Origin: Cellvibrionaceae bacterium 1162T.S.0a.05
Lineage (GTDB): Bacteria > Pseudomonadota > Gammaproteobacteria > Pseudomonadales > Cellvibrionaceae
Length of the DNA stretch: 64,000 bases
Reading direction: 5' to 3'
Assembly: GCA_000964245.1 (NCBI GenBank)
Contig: LANB01000001.1
Span: forward strand, 1-64,000
Part shown: positions 18,030-26,516 of the stretch, in pieces
Layout: every line of letters begins with the position of its first letter
Position numbering within the stretch: position 1 is the stretch's first letter
The notes under the pieces: model-generated
What the model was told of the DNA's origin: nothing
Seen by the model: only the letters and a program-made list of their open reading frames with translations
Databases searched by the model: none
Made by a program: the position numbers and the translations under genes

Positions 18030-19334
18030 ATGAACGCATACTACCTGAACTACATTAAACGTTTGGTTGCAGATTATCGCGTCAGCGCGAATGCTGATCT
18101 CGCTGATAACGCAGGCAACCTGCTCTGTAAAAGTGGGGAGGTGATTGGCGAAACCTTGTGGTCGCGACTGACGAATGCATTACCTGAGTCTGAACTCGCA
18201 TCGAGCATCACTATCAGCCAGACCTTTAGTTCCGAGACTCTCGTGCGTGAATTTGAGATTTTCTTTAACAACGACCCATGGCTCGAAGTGTTCTATCAGA
18301 AGACCCAACATCGGGGTACCCTTGAGCGGTTTCTGAAACCGCTCTCCTCGCATTGCCTACTCATGCAACATCTTACCTTGCTCCATCACTTTCTCCCCGA
18401 AGTCTTCAATCGCGCTCTTTTCTGCAGCTGGTTCCTTTGGCTTATTTATGATGACCTGGATGTAGATGAAGCCGAAACACAAAGTGCATTTAGCGCCTCT
18501 CTCTGTCACGACCTTGGGCTATTGCAACTTGATAAAGCCAACCTCGAACTTGAGGAAGGCCCCGGTTATTACGAACACGTAAATTTCTCTGCAGATTTGC
18601 TGCGGGCGCTCGGTTTTGATGAAGCTTGCTGTAAAGCAGTTCGAGAACATCACGAGCACCTTGACGGCAGCGGCCAACCCCGCGCGCTGGTCGGCAGCCA
18701 ACTTTCTCATGCCGGCCAATATATTCACCTCCTCGACAGCTTGTATCGCTTGTACGCAGAACACTTTCGTCCACGACAAAAAGCGTTAAGCGACACGATT
18801 CCCATTATCGAAATGAATTCGTTTTCGCATTTTGGATTTACTGCGAAAGCGACAATTAACGTATTAAATCGTGGAGCATGCAGCCCGGGTACCGTCATTG
18901 CTCCCGAAGTTTTGCGCCCACTCGTACAGGATATTCAGACCCGCTATCACTACATCGCCTTCGCCAATGGCGTAATACAGGACTTCACCCGCGCGGTGGG
19001 CTTCCGTCACGATGATAAGGATTTATTTGGCCTACAGAATTGTTTTATTCACATCGCGCTTACGCTGGATAAATCCACACTCCTCAACCCCGCTTATATG
19101 CGCTGGCTGGACCATGTGGTAAACAGCGGAATTGAACGCGAGCATCACTTGATTGAGGTCGCTTTCCTGATGACCAATGAGGTGCTGTTTCACCTCGAAA
19201 AATTTAAAAACCAACTGACGATTTATAAACAAACCTGCAAATCTGCACCCGTTAAATCCCAGGTAGAATCCACTCTTGAAAAACTCCAGTCCCTCCCGCT
19301 ACCGGACATGACCAACCTGCAATCCGTTTTATAG
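18030..19334 (+). CDS. HD-domain protein with degenerate HD-GYP motif
   Basis: A 434-residue soluble protein. Residues 150-240 hold an HD-type phosphohydrolase core: SLCHDLGLLQLDK, a conserved His in YYEHVNFSADLL, and REHHEHLDGSGQP. The last corresponds to the HHExxDGSGYP signature of HD-GYP cyclic-di-GMP phosphodiesterases, with Tyr replaced by Gln. The metal-binding His/Asp residues look intact, so hydrolysis may persist, but the GYP contact is altered. The N-terminal 100 and C-terminal 170 residues match nothing I recognise. The terminator at its end is shared with the convergent lipoprotein gene. Confidence 0.7.
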   Translation: MNAYYLNYIKRLVADYRVSANADLADNAGNLLCKSGEVIGETLWSRLTNALPESELASSITISQTFSSETLVREFEIFFNNDPWLEVFYQKTQHRGTLERFLKPLSSHCLLMQHLTLLHHFLPEVFNRALFCSWFLWLIYDDLDVDEAETQSAFSASLCHDLGLLQLDKANLELEEGPGYYEHVNFSADLLRALGFDEACCKAVREHHEHLDGSGQPRALVGSQLSHAGQYIHLLDSLYRLYAEHFRPRQKALSDTIPIIEMNSFSHFGFTAKATINVLNRGACSPGTVIAPEVLRPLVQDIQTRYHYIAFANGVIQDFTRAVGFRHDDKDLFGLQNCFIHIALTLDKSTLLNPAYMRWLDHVVNSGIEREHHLIEVAFLMTNEVLFHLEKFKNQLTIYKQTCKSAPVKSQVESTLEKLQSLPLPDMTNLQSVL

Positions 19335-19342
19335 TCGCCCAT

Positions 19343-19373
19343 AAAAAAACACCCGCTTGTTAGCGGGTGTTTT
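19343..19373. terminator. Bidirectional intrinsic terminator
   Basis: An 11-bp perfect stem (AAACACCCGCT / AGCGGGTGTTT) with a TGTT loop, flanked by A-run and T-run, so it works on both strands. It lies between two convergent genes ending at 19334 and 19388. Confidence 0.9.
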
Positions 19374-19387
19374 GTGCGTTTTTAGAC

Positions 19388-22321
19388 TTATTCGTTTCCA
19401 GAGTTATTAGGATTATCTGTTCCTTGATTACCCGTGTTATCCGTTCCACCACCCTGACCGGGATTGGTTTCATCACCATGCCCTGAGTGATTGTTTTGCG
19501 AAACACACTCCAGATTGATGTTCGTTTCGAACTGGAAGTTCGATTGCGAGGTATGACGCTCGGCAAAGAACAAGTCGAAACTATAGGTATTGCCGGGCTC
19601 GATGCCGAGGTTGTGCGCGTAGTCATCAAGGCTAATGCTTCTTTCGATCGCGCCGTGCACACCTCCGATATCGATTGCGAGAATTCCATTAATAAATAAC
19701 CACAAGTCATCGTCACCACGGAAAGTAAAGACTTCTCCACCTTCGTAGTAAAACTCCATATGCGTTTCCAGCGTGAAGTAGAAATTGTGCTGGAAGCCCG
19801 GCGTATTACCCCACCCCTGCCCATCCAATGGGAAGAAATTGTGGTTGCTATAGCGCCAGATATTCCCGCCCTCTTCACGTGTAATCTCGAGAACGTGAGG
19901 AATTGTAATATTGACGTCTTCGACATCGCGGTACCACTGGTCAAAGTATTCACGGCCATTGGTTGTGGCTGTCACGTAGTCACTGGCGTATACCGGCAGG
20001 TTGTCGTAGCCAAGGAAGGGTTCAACTATGCCTGGATCTTCCTCGATATGGTACTCAAAGTCCGGATGAGACATCTTGAAGTCGCGCAAGGTGACCGGCA
20101 CAAAACGACTGGTTTCTGTGGACAAGTTGCACTCTTCAGGCTCAGGTTCCGGTTGTGGCTCGGGCTCAGGTTCTGGCTGCGGTTCGGGCTCAGGTTCCGG
20201 TTGTGGCTCGGGCTCAGGTTCTGGCTGCGGTTCGGGCTCAGGTTCCGGCTGTGGCTCGGGCTCAGGTTCTGGCTGTGGCTCGGGCTCAGGTTCTGGCTGT
20301 GGCTCGGGCTCAGGTTCTGGCTGTGGCTCGGGCTCAGGTTCTGGCTGTGGCTCGGGCTCAGGTTCTGGCTGCGGCTCGGGCTCAGGTTCCGGTTGTGGCT
20401 CGGGCTCAGGTTCTGGCTGTGGCTCGGGCTCAGGTTCTGGCTGTGGCTCGGGCTCAGGTTCTGGCTGTGGCTCGGGCTCAGGTTCTGGTTGTGGCTCAGG
20501 CTCAGGTTCTGGTTGTGGCTCGGGCTCAGGTTCTGGCTGTGGCTCGGGCTCAGGTTCTGGTTGTGGCTCGGGCTCAGGTTCTGGCTGTGGCTCGGGCTCA
20601 GGTTCTGGCTGCGGCTCGGGCTCAGGCTGAGGAATCGGGCCCGGTTCAGGCTGTGGCTCTGGTTCAGGCTGAGGCTCGGGTTCAGGCTCAGTCGGATACT
20701 CAATTTCTTCCTCTTCTTCCTCGGGATCGATACCAGGGTCTCGGCAAATAATACGGCTCTCATCTTCATTTTCGAGCCAATCAGTACTGAATGGCGCAAA
20801 CGGGAAATCCTCACCGACATGGGGTTGGCCAATACTCAGCTCTGTGTAAACGACGTCGTTGCGTGCACGCACAATCGGTGAACGGGTATCGCTGCTTGCG
20901 TCATAAACCCAAATACCGTATTGGCTGTCGATTTCACCATTAACACCATCGTTAGAACAAAATTGTGACACCCCGCTTTCAACGTCAGAACATTGAGACC
21001 AGGCCAACAGTAAACGACCGGTGCCATCTCGATAGGGGGAAAGAGAACTAAACCACCCTGCTTCCGAAGGTTGGCCGGGGTAGAGGTTTGCTTCTGCAGT
21101 GGTGATAGATTCAGGGGCGAAACTTGCGAATACCGAACTCAATCCCTGCGTATCCGGGCTCGCGAGACTCACCGCGCTGCCGCCCATAAATTCACTGTAT
21201 TCATGTTGAATGACAGCCATTAAACGACCGTCTTCCGCTTGTACCAGTTTATCAATGGTCAAGAACTCTTCATCAGAACCCTGAACGGTATGGGTGCCGT
21301 AAAGTTGCTCCAACTCACTGCCATCCGCCTGGATGCGCAGAATCGAATAATGGTTACTGGCCAGGGCGGGGCCAACAGGCGTCTCAATGGTGTAAGCACA
21401 CAATTCACCATCTTCCCAGGAGTCTGGTTTGGTTAAACCGAGAGTGCTTTCTTCTATGCTGGCCGGTGCCAGAAAATTATCCGGCTTGCTCACGGCGTTG
21501 CTGCTTCCACATTGAGGGAGCAACTTATAACTGCGCGACCAACGAACGAAAGCAATTCGTCCATCTTTAAGCGTGGTTGTTGACGTGTCGTGATTGCTGC
21601 CGTAAGTCAACTGAACAATATTTTCGCCTTGCGCCGTCATCGAGTGCAGCAAGGACGGCTTTTCACTTGGACCAACTTTCAAACAATTTTCATTTTCCTG
21701 AACGAAACGTTCAACCGCGCTATCGGGGTTACCGGCCGCCCGATCTGTAGAAAATACAATATTGCCTTCGAGCGTATAGGTCGGGTTGGTATCCTGCCCT
21801 GTGTTGGCAATGTCATCGTCCTCGATGATACGACGCAGGGTTTTGGTCGCGAATTCGTACTCGTAAATATTCCAGCTATTGTGCTTTTCATTGCTCGCTG
21901 GTCCGTGCGCGGCGAAAAGGACAGTGCTGCCATCTCGCGAGACGTTCAAATCCTTCACGTCGTAATCAGTACCGCCAAAATACGCGCCCAGCACATCGGT
22001 TTCCAGGGAGTCAACCGCGATGCCATCGCGGTGAACCAGTTTTGCGCCGGGAGAAAAACGGTAAGGAGAGCTGAGGTCCAGAGGTGTCGCTTCAGAGGCA
22101 TTGAGCTTTTCAGCAAATTGCTCAAGCTGGGCTTCTGCCGTTTTTTGAATGCTGCGTTCAACATAGGCAAAAGAGGTGGAGACAGTAAAGTTGGAATCCG
22201 CGCTCAATTTGGCATCCGCAGACGCTGCGCCGCCCTCGGAATCACCGCCCGAACAGGCTGCAAGTGCCCCCAAGCTTATAACCAAAAATACGATTTTTAG
22301 TTGTTTAAATAACGCGTTCAT
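19388..22321 (-). CDS. Lipoprotein with beta-propeller, Pro-Glu-Gln stalk and fibro-slime domain
   Basis: A 977-residue exported lipoprotein: signal ending [10 protein letters not shown] (lipobox cysteine about residue 23). Residues 80-530 look like a TolB/WD-type beta-propeller ([40 protein letters not shown]). Residues 540-720 are a rigid stalk of about 20 copies of PEPEPEPQ. Residues 730-940 form a fibro-slime domain ([25 protein letters not shown]-like strand, [42 protein letters not shown]), a PA14-related module found in surface and adhesion proteins. A Gly/Asn-rich tail follows. It probably projects the fibro-slime domain from the outer membrane. The role is not known; neighbouring genes are unrelated on either side. 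Confidence 0.8.
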   Translation of the reverse strand: MNALFKQLKIVFLVISLGALAACSGGDSEGGAASADAKLSADSNFTVSTSFAYVERSIQKTAEAQLEQFAEKLNASEATPLDLSSPYRFSPGAKLVHRDGIAVDSLETDVLGAYFGGTDYDVKDLNVSRDGSTVLFAAHGPASNEKHNSWNIYEYEFATKTLRRIIEDDDIANTGQDTNPTYTLEGNIVFSTDRAAGNPDSAVERFVQENENCLKVGPSEKPSLLHSMTAQGENIVQLTYGSNHDTSTTTLKDGRIAFVRWSRSYKLLPQCGSSNAVSKPDNFLAPASIEESTLGLTKPDSWEDGELCAYTIETPVGPALASNHYSILRIQADGSELEQLYGTHTVQGSDEEFLTIDKLVQAEDGRLMAVIQHEYSEFMGGSAVSLASPDTQGLSSVFASFAPESITTAEANLYPGQPSEAGWFSSLSPYRDGTGRLLLAWSQCSDVESGVSQFCSNDGVNGEIDSQYGIWVYDASSDTRSPIVRARNDVVYTELSIGQPHVGEDFPFAPFSTDWLENEDESRIICRDPGIDPEEEEEEIEYPTEPEPEPQPEPEPQPEPGPIPQPEPEPQPEPEPEPQPEPEPEPQPEPEPEPQPEPEPEPQPEPEPEPQPEPEPEPQPEPEPEPQPEPEPEPQPEPEPEPQPEPEPEPQPEPEPEPQPEPEPEPQPEPEPEPQPEPEPEPQPEPEPEPQPEPEPEPQPEPEPEPQPEPEPEPQPEPEPEPQPEPEPEECNLSTETSRFVPVTLRDFKMSHPDFEYHIEEDPGIVEPFLGYDNLPVYASDYVTATTNGREYFDQWYRDVEDVNITIPHVLEITREEGGNIWRYSNHNFFPLDGQGWGNTPGFQHNFYFTLETHMEFYYEGGEVFTFRGDDDLWLFINGILAIDIGGVHGAIERSISLDDYAHNLGIEPGNTYSFDLFFAERHTSQSNFQFETNINLECVSQNNHSGHGDETNPGQGGGTDNTGNQGTDNPNNSGNE
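20144..20636 (-). repeat. 24-nt tandem repeat encoding the PEPEPEPQ stalk
   Basis: About 20 copies of a 24-nt unit (GGCTCGGGCTCAGGTTCTGG plus four bases on the plus strand) with occasional silent changes such as GGTTGT for GGCTGC. The unit encodes eight residues and keeps frame. Such arrays vary in copy number between strains by slippage. Confidence 0.95.
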
Positions 22322-22431
22322 AAGTCTTCACCGTCGTTGTATTTTGTTACTGCTGCGCGATCTAAAAACCGCTACAAAACTGACTCCTACAGGCATATCC
22401 TGGCACTTTGGTCTTTTCTTATACGGTAACG

Positions 22432-22462
22432 GCTCACATTTTGGGCCTGGGAAAATGTGCTC
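22432..22462. other. Hairpin in the 239-nt gap after the AgmX-like gene
   Basis: The gap 22322-22560 holds no gene. It contains an imperfect inverted repeat, CACATTTT / AAAATGTG with a 9-nt loop, and further on a GGCGGCG / CGCCGCC pair with a 23-nt loop (22514-22551). Neither is followed by a T-run on the minus strand, so they may be mRNA 3'-end stabilisers or factor-dependent stops. Confidence 0.4.
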
Positions 22463-22560
22463 GAGACAACAGTTTTAATATTTCTTTTGTTTATTAAAAC
22501 GAAGGAGACGACGAGGCGGCGATTTTTTGACTTAAGGTTATAAGCGCCGCCAATGAGGCC

Positions 22561-23508
22561 TTAGCTGGGGAGGAATAATATGGTGTATTTCACTGAGGTG
22601 GCCGCCACTTCCTTGGCGCCAAAATTTGCCTGGCGTATCTTTTCGAGGATCTCCTGCTCAAGGCTGGTCACACCTAATTCGCTGGAAATCAGCTCCAGGT
22701 CCGTCACTTCACCGTTGGGCTGGATGACCAGACGGAAGGTAAATTTACCCGCAAGCTCGGGGTTTTGTCGCAACGCAATTTGGTAAATCGAATTGGTACG
22801 GCTTTTAGTATGCTCAAGGGTCCTGCGAATACTCTCCATATCCCGCTTACCCGCCTGAAACCCACCAAAAGCAGCCCGCGAACTGCCGCCTGTGCCGCCC
22901 GCCGGGAGAACGTCTTCCACGACCAGAGAGCTGTGCTCAGCAAGTGCAATAGCATCGCTGCGCATATCAGCATCATCAACATCAACGCCACTGCCAACTC
23001 GTGTTTCGGCATCTTGACCAAGTACTTGTTTCGCACTGTGTTCAACACGGCCCGCATCCGATTTACTGACGTTTTTATTTTGTAAACGTGTCATATCGAG
23101 CGACGCGCGCAGAGAATTTAATTCACTGGATAAACCGCTCAAGCCTTGTGCCGCGGCAAAATCTTCTTTTTGATCAACAACGGGCGCGGGCGCAGAAACG
23201 GCCACATCACTTTTGGGGCGTTCCTGAACCACGGGTTTTGGCTTGGGTTTGGGAGGTTCAACCGGTTTGGGGGCTTCTTTCGGTACCTCTACGATTTTCG
23301 GCTCTAACACAATTTTAGTTTTGACAACGGGTTCATCAGGTTCAACATAATCCGTCTGTAACTGTGGAAGAAACGAGAAGACCAGAATTAATAATAAAAA
23401 GGGAATGCAGACACGCTTGAGCCATTTTTTAAATTTTTCTTCCTGCGCGGCATCTTCCTGCCACGGCAGTGCGAGATCAAAGGCCTGGGCTTCTAAATAC
23501 TGAGCCAT
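22561..23508 (-). CDS. AgmX/TonB-like energy transducer
   Basis: A 315-residue protein from ATG 23508 (GGGGGG 4 nt upstream); it starts just after the ExbD stop. The short N-terminal cytoplasmic part precedes one membrane helix (VCIPFLLLILVFSFLP, about residues 37-53). A Pro/Lys-rich periplasmic linker follows (VEVPKEAPKPVEPPKPKPKP), then a C-terminal domain (SIYQIALRQNPELAGKFTFRLVIQPNGEVTD and following) that matches the AgmX/PglI C-terminal family, a TonB-C-like fold. With the ExbB/ExbD genes it should convert proton flux into force across the periplasm. In Myxococcus, AgmX (GltJ) is part of the gliding complex, but the GYF and zinc-finger domains of that protein are absent here. Confidence 0.82.
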   Translation of the reverse strand: MAQYLEAQAFDLALPWQEDAAQEEKFKKWLKRVCIPFLLLILVFSFLPQLQTDYVEPDEPVVKTKIVLEPKIVEVPKEAPKPVEPPKPKPKPVVQERPKSDVAVSAPAPVVDQKEDFAAAQGLSGLSSELNSLRASLDMTRLQNKNVSKSDAGRVEHSAKQVLGQDAETRVGSGVDVDDADMRSDAIALAEHSSLVVEDVLPAGGTGGSSRAAFGGFQAGKRDMESIRRTLEHTKSRTNSIYQIALRQNPELAGKFTFRLVIQPNGEVTDLELISSELGVTSLEQEILEKIRQANFGAKEVAATSVKYTILFLPS

Positions 23509-23509
23509 A

Positions 23510-24067
23510 TTACCCCCCGGACCCAAGGTTGGCAGCCAATTGACTGGGCTGTTGATAAGCACCTTTAACCGTTTGGTTCACTGCCAACGAAATGTTGCGC
23601 AAATCATTTTCCTGGCAGGTCTCCATAATACTTTTTATTAAAATATAAGGGACTGACTTATCACCAAGCACGGCGACAGACATACCTGCGCGTTTTTCAA
23701 AACTGTTCAGCCCGCCTTTTTTCTCCTTGTAATTTTCTGCGTACTCCGCCAGTACTGCCGACAATTCCGGAATGACCTTACCCGGGTTTTGAGCAATAAG
23801 CTCATCAATTTCGCCAATTAATTTATTTTCAAACCACAGCTTATCTTCTTCGATAATTATCGCGACTTCCTTGTGTGGCGCAGTCCCCACATTGGAGTCG
23901 GGCAAACTGACAAATTTGGCATTCTGGATTTTTTCAGCTTCACCCGAATTCAATAGCAGGAAGAAAACAAGGATGGTGAAAATATCCATCAAAGAGATCA
24001 GACTCAATTTGGCAATCGGGCTGCTCTTTTGTTTTTGGTAAAAAATGTTAGAACTTAATGAATTCAC
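23510..24067 (-). CDS. ExbD/TolR-family protein, second copy
   Basis: A 185-residue protein with one membrane helix (LISLMDIFTILVFFLLLNSG); the conserved Asp of the ExbD/TolR/AglS family proton path is the D of SLMDIF. The periplasmic domain is about 130 residues. The start was set at GTG 24067, which has AAGGGG 7 nt upstream and lies 4 nt after the preceding stop; an ATG at 24103 would overlap the previous gene by 32 nt. Paired ExbD-like subunits are typical of AglQ/AglS-type stators. Confidence 0.85.
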   Translation of the reverse strand: MNSLSSNIFYQKQKSSPIAKLSLISLMDIFTILVFFLLLNSGEAEKIQNAKFVSLPDSNVGTAPHKEVAIIIEEDKLWFENKLIGEIDELIAQNPGKVIPELSAVLAEYAENYKEKKGGLNSFEKRAGMSVAVLGDKSVPYILIKSIMETCQENDLRNISLAVNQTVKGAYQQPSQLAANLGSGG

Positions 24068-24071
24068 CGAC

Positions 24072-24590
24072 TTACCCCTTCTTACCTGCTTTCTTTTCAG
24101 CATTGTCGAGAGAAATCTCGGGAAACAGTTCTATTTCCACGAGGCTCGCCGCCACTGTCGTTTTATAGGACTTTACCGTTTCCATTGTCGAAACCAGATC
24201 CTGATAATTTACGTCCGCTTCTGAAAGCAGAAGAATGTCGTTCTTTTCATGTAGCTGTTGCTTTACTTCCTGCAATACTCGCGAAAGCAATACATAATCA
24301 TATATCGCCTCACCTTCGACCTGCTTTTTCGGGATTTCCTGGATGAGCGTATTTTCAGGGTAGTAAACCTGGAAACCCTCGTCAGCAATGACAACTTCCA
24401 ACTGGCTTTGCGCGTTTTCGCCGGTTGCTTCACCACCGGTTAATTCGGGCAAGGATATTTCCAGCACAGTTATCTGTGTAAAGGTCATACTCAAAAGAAG
24501 AACAGGTACCAACACAATCATAAGATTGAGAAAGGACGTCACATCCAATTCGGCCTGGTCTGTTCCGCTGAGGTTTTGCGAATATTTCAT
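24072..24590 (-). CDS. ExbD/TolR-family protein, first copy
   Basis: A 172-residue ExbD-like protein with an N-terminal membrane helix carrying the conserved Asp region (AELDVTSFLNLMIVLVPVLLLSM), followed by a periplasmic domain rich in acidic residues. Its Asp lies earlier in the helix than in the second copy, so the two ExbD-type proteins are diverged paralogues, not recent duplicates. It lies 20 nt after the ExbB gene. It probably forms the stator channel with the TolQ-like protein. Confidence 0.85.
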   Translation of the reverse strand: MKYSQNLSGTDQAELDVTSFLNLMIVLVPVLLLSMTFTQITVLEISLPELTGGEATGENAQSQLEVVIADEGFQVYYPENTLIQEIPKKQVEGEAIYDYVLLSRVLQEVKQQLHEKNDILLLSEADVNYQDLVSTMETVKSYKTTVAASLVEIELFPEISLDNAEKKAGKKG

Positions 24591-24610
24591 AACAAACTCT
24601 TCAGTGTGTA

Positions 24611-25345
24611 TCAGGTCGCAGCGGGCAACTCATCGCCACCAATGACATTAACGCTCTCGCGTTCTTGACCGGTATCTTTTTCGATATAGCGTGTGATGCC
24701 GGCTTCGATCAAGCGGTGCAAGGTCATAATATTCAGGAACTTGACTGCAGACATTTCGACGCTGCGCACAATCGCTGAGGTTTTGTTTTGCAACATGGCA
24801 TGCAAGATCAACAAGGGAATTGCTGCAATCAAACCGAATGCTGTGGTGTTCATCGCAACCGAAATCGAATTGGAAAGCAATTCAGATTTTTGGGCCGGGT
24901 CTGCTTGAGCCACTGCGGTAAACGCACCGATCAAACCAATAATGGTACCCAAGAGGCCAAGCAAGGTTGCAACGTTTGCCAACACTGCCAGATAACCCGT
25001 ACGTTGCTCAAGTCGCGGCATGGTTTCCAGCATCCCTTCATTCATGGAGTTTTCAATATCAGCTCGCTGTTTGGATACCTTCATCATATCCAGACCACAA
25101 GCAATAATGCGTGTGACAGGCGCCTGGTTTTCACGCGTGTACATATGCATTTTTTCCAGGTCTGTTGTCCGCAACAAGGGAAGGAAATCCTCAAAGGCCT
25201 TGATATTGCGCATTTTCTCACGCGTCAGGAACAGCCAGCGTTCAATGGCAATTGCCACTCCGACTGCCAACACGAAAGCGATGGGGAAAATAAAAAATCC
25301 CCCATCCTTAAAAAAGTTGGTAATTACATTGTAAAATTCGCTCAT
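24611..25345 (-). CDS. MotA/TolQ/ExbB-family proton channel
   Basis: A 244-residue inner-membrane protein with three predicted membrane helices: GFFIFPIAFVLAVGVAIAIERW, then VLANVATLLGLLGTIIGLIGAF, then ISVAMNTTAFGLIAAIPLLI. The second and third carry the family hallmarks, including the GLLGTIIG turn and the conserved TTAFGL with Thr lining the channel. It is the AglR/TolQ-type subunit for the two ExbD proteins downstream. The ribosome site AGGGTG precedes the ATG. Confidence 0.93.
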   Translation of the reverse strand: MSEFYNVITNFFKDGGFFIFPIAFVLAVGVAIAIERWLFLTREKMRNIKAFEDFLPLLRTTDLEKMHMYTRENQAPVTRIIACGLDMMKVSKQRADIENSMNEGMLETMPRLEQRTGYLAVLANVATLLGLLGTIIGLIGAFTAVAQADPAQKSELLSNSISVAMNTTAFGLIAAIPLLILHAMLQNKTSAIVRSVEMSAVKFLNIMTLHRLIEAGITRYIEKDTGQERESVNVIGGDELPAAT

Positions 25346-25403
25346 TTTTTTACACCCTATTTAAATTGTTACGTAAATAGTTACGCTATATACGGAATAC
25401 AAA

Positions 25404-25703
25404 CTAGTCTGTATTTTCCATATTCATGTCTTCGTAAATATTGATGGATCGCACCATCACATCACGATCAATGAGTTGCAAGGTCGCATCATGCTTTTGT
25501 TGCATATCCCACTGTAATTTATCTGGCGTCGATGTACCCTGCCACGGAATAAAGTAAGAAATTGCCGGTTGTTCCTTATCGCCCGTCAGCAAGGATTCAA
25601 GAACCACATCAGCATCATTGGCTGTGACTTTTTCCTTATCCTCTTCTGCCTGGAGATTCAATGCCAGAAGCATCACACTTGTAAACACTACCAGAGACTT
25701 CAT
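25404..25703 (-). CDS. Small exported protein of the ExbB/ExbD locus
   Basis: A 99-residue protein with a signal peptide (SLVVFTSVMLLALNLQAEED), leaving a mature domain of about 80 residues that is acidic and has no cysteine. ATG 25703 is preferred because GAGG lies 6 nt upstream and the signal peptide begins there; a GTG at 25742 is the longer alternative. It matches no family I recognise. It sits between the TPR genes and the proton channel, 58 nt upstream of the ExbB gene, and is probably a periplasmic accessory of the machine. Confidence 0.65.
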   Translation of the reverse strand: MKSLVVFTSVMLLALNLQAEEDKEKVTANDADVVLESLLTGDKEQPAISYFIPWQGTSTPDKLQWDMQQKHDATLQLIDRDVMVRSINIYEDMNMENTD

Positions 25704-25751
25704 CGCGAACCTCGTTTTCTTGTTCAGTCTTACTTTATTCACCTTCTCACC

Positions 25752-26516
25752 CTACTTAGCGACCAGTAAGCTCGTATCAGTAATATGTTCCAAAGGCAAA
25801 CCAAGCGCTAGACCGGTCCGACCTTGCAATTCCTGCAACCAGGAAACCACTTTGGCATTCTCTTCTCCGTGAAGATAAAGATAAGCTTCCATATGCTTTT
25901 GCGCACGAATCGGTAGATTCAAATACAAATCGTAGAGTACGGCCAAATTCAAATGCGCTTCAGCAGAATCCGGCCAAAGTGCTAACAACTGTACATAGGT
26001 ATTTTGCGCAGCCATAAATTGGCCCTGTAGCCTTTGTACATAAGCGATTCGTAGTAGTGCGTTAATATTTTTGTCATTAACGTCAAAGGCTTTTGCAAAA
26101 TAGTCGAGTGCTTTTTGTGACTCACCTTTTTCCAATGCGATATCGCCGAGCATCACCCAGGGGCCAGAAATACTGTCATCTGCCTTGGCCAGGGCGATAA
26201 GTCTTTCCTCAGCAAGATCATAATTCTTTGCTTTGAATGCCTTGCGTGCTTCAATAAAAGCGGCAACGGAACCTTTATTGATGCGACTACGTGTTATGTA
26301 AGGATTGTCACTTTTTTCATAAGGGAGATACTTGCCATCATCACCTTTAGTTGCAACAGGCAAATAATCGAGCGAGCCGAGCAATTGGAACTGCTCATCA
26401 CCGTCACTCGCGACTGTTTTGACTTGTTGCGCACCACAGGCTGTCAAAAGTACCGCCAAAGACACACATAGCATCAAATAGGCAAGGGGTTTACAACATG
26501 CATTAACGAATTTCAT
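25752..26516 (-). CDS. TPR lipoprotein
   Basis: A 254-residue lipoprotein (signal LMLCVSLAVLLTACGAQQ, lipobox cysteine near residue 27) with several TPR units (LAEERLIALAKADDSISGPWVMLGDIALEKGESQKALDYFAKAF; LAVLYDLYLNLP). The start ATG 26516 has GGTGAG 8 nt upstream; ATG 26522 is the alternative. It overlaps the end of the next TPR gene. It is GltE-like in general plan (short TPR lipoprotein) but not assignable. Confidence 0.78.
   Translation of the reverse strand: MKFVNACCKPLAYLMLCVSLAVLLTACGAQQVKTVASDGDEQFQLLGSLDYLPVATKGDDGKYLPYEKSDNPYITRSRINKGSVAAFIEARKAFKAKNYDLAEERLIALAKADDSISGPWVMLGDIALEKGESQKALDYFAKAFDVNDKNINALLRIAYVQRLQGQFMAAQNTYVQLLALWPDSAEAHLNLAVLYDLYLNLPIRAQKHMEAYLYLHGEENAKVVSWLQELQGRTGLALGLPLEHITDTSLLVAK

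Noticed and set aside
18490-18779. Two minus-strand frames within the HD-domain gene
   Set aside because: Antisense to conserved HD motifs, no ribosome sites, no homology.
20144-20636. Possible CRISPR array
   Set aside because: The unit is contiguous with no unique spacers, is codon-phased and lies inside a coding region.
20026-20832. Several long open frames on both strands across the Pro-Glu-Gln repeat, including a Ser/Asn-rich frame
   Set aside because: They are shadows of the 24-nt repeat: a short unit without stops keeps all frames open. Only the minus-strand lipoprotein frame has a start, signal peptide and flanking domains.
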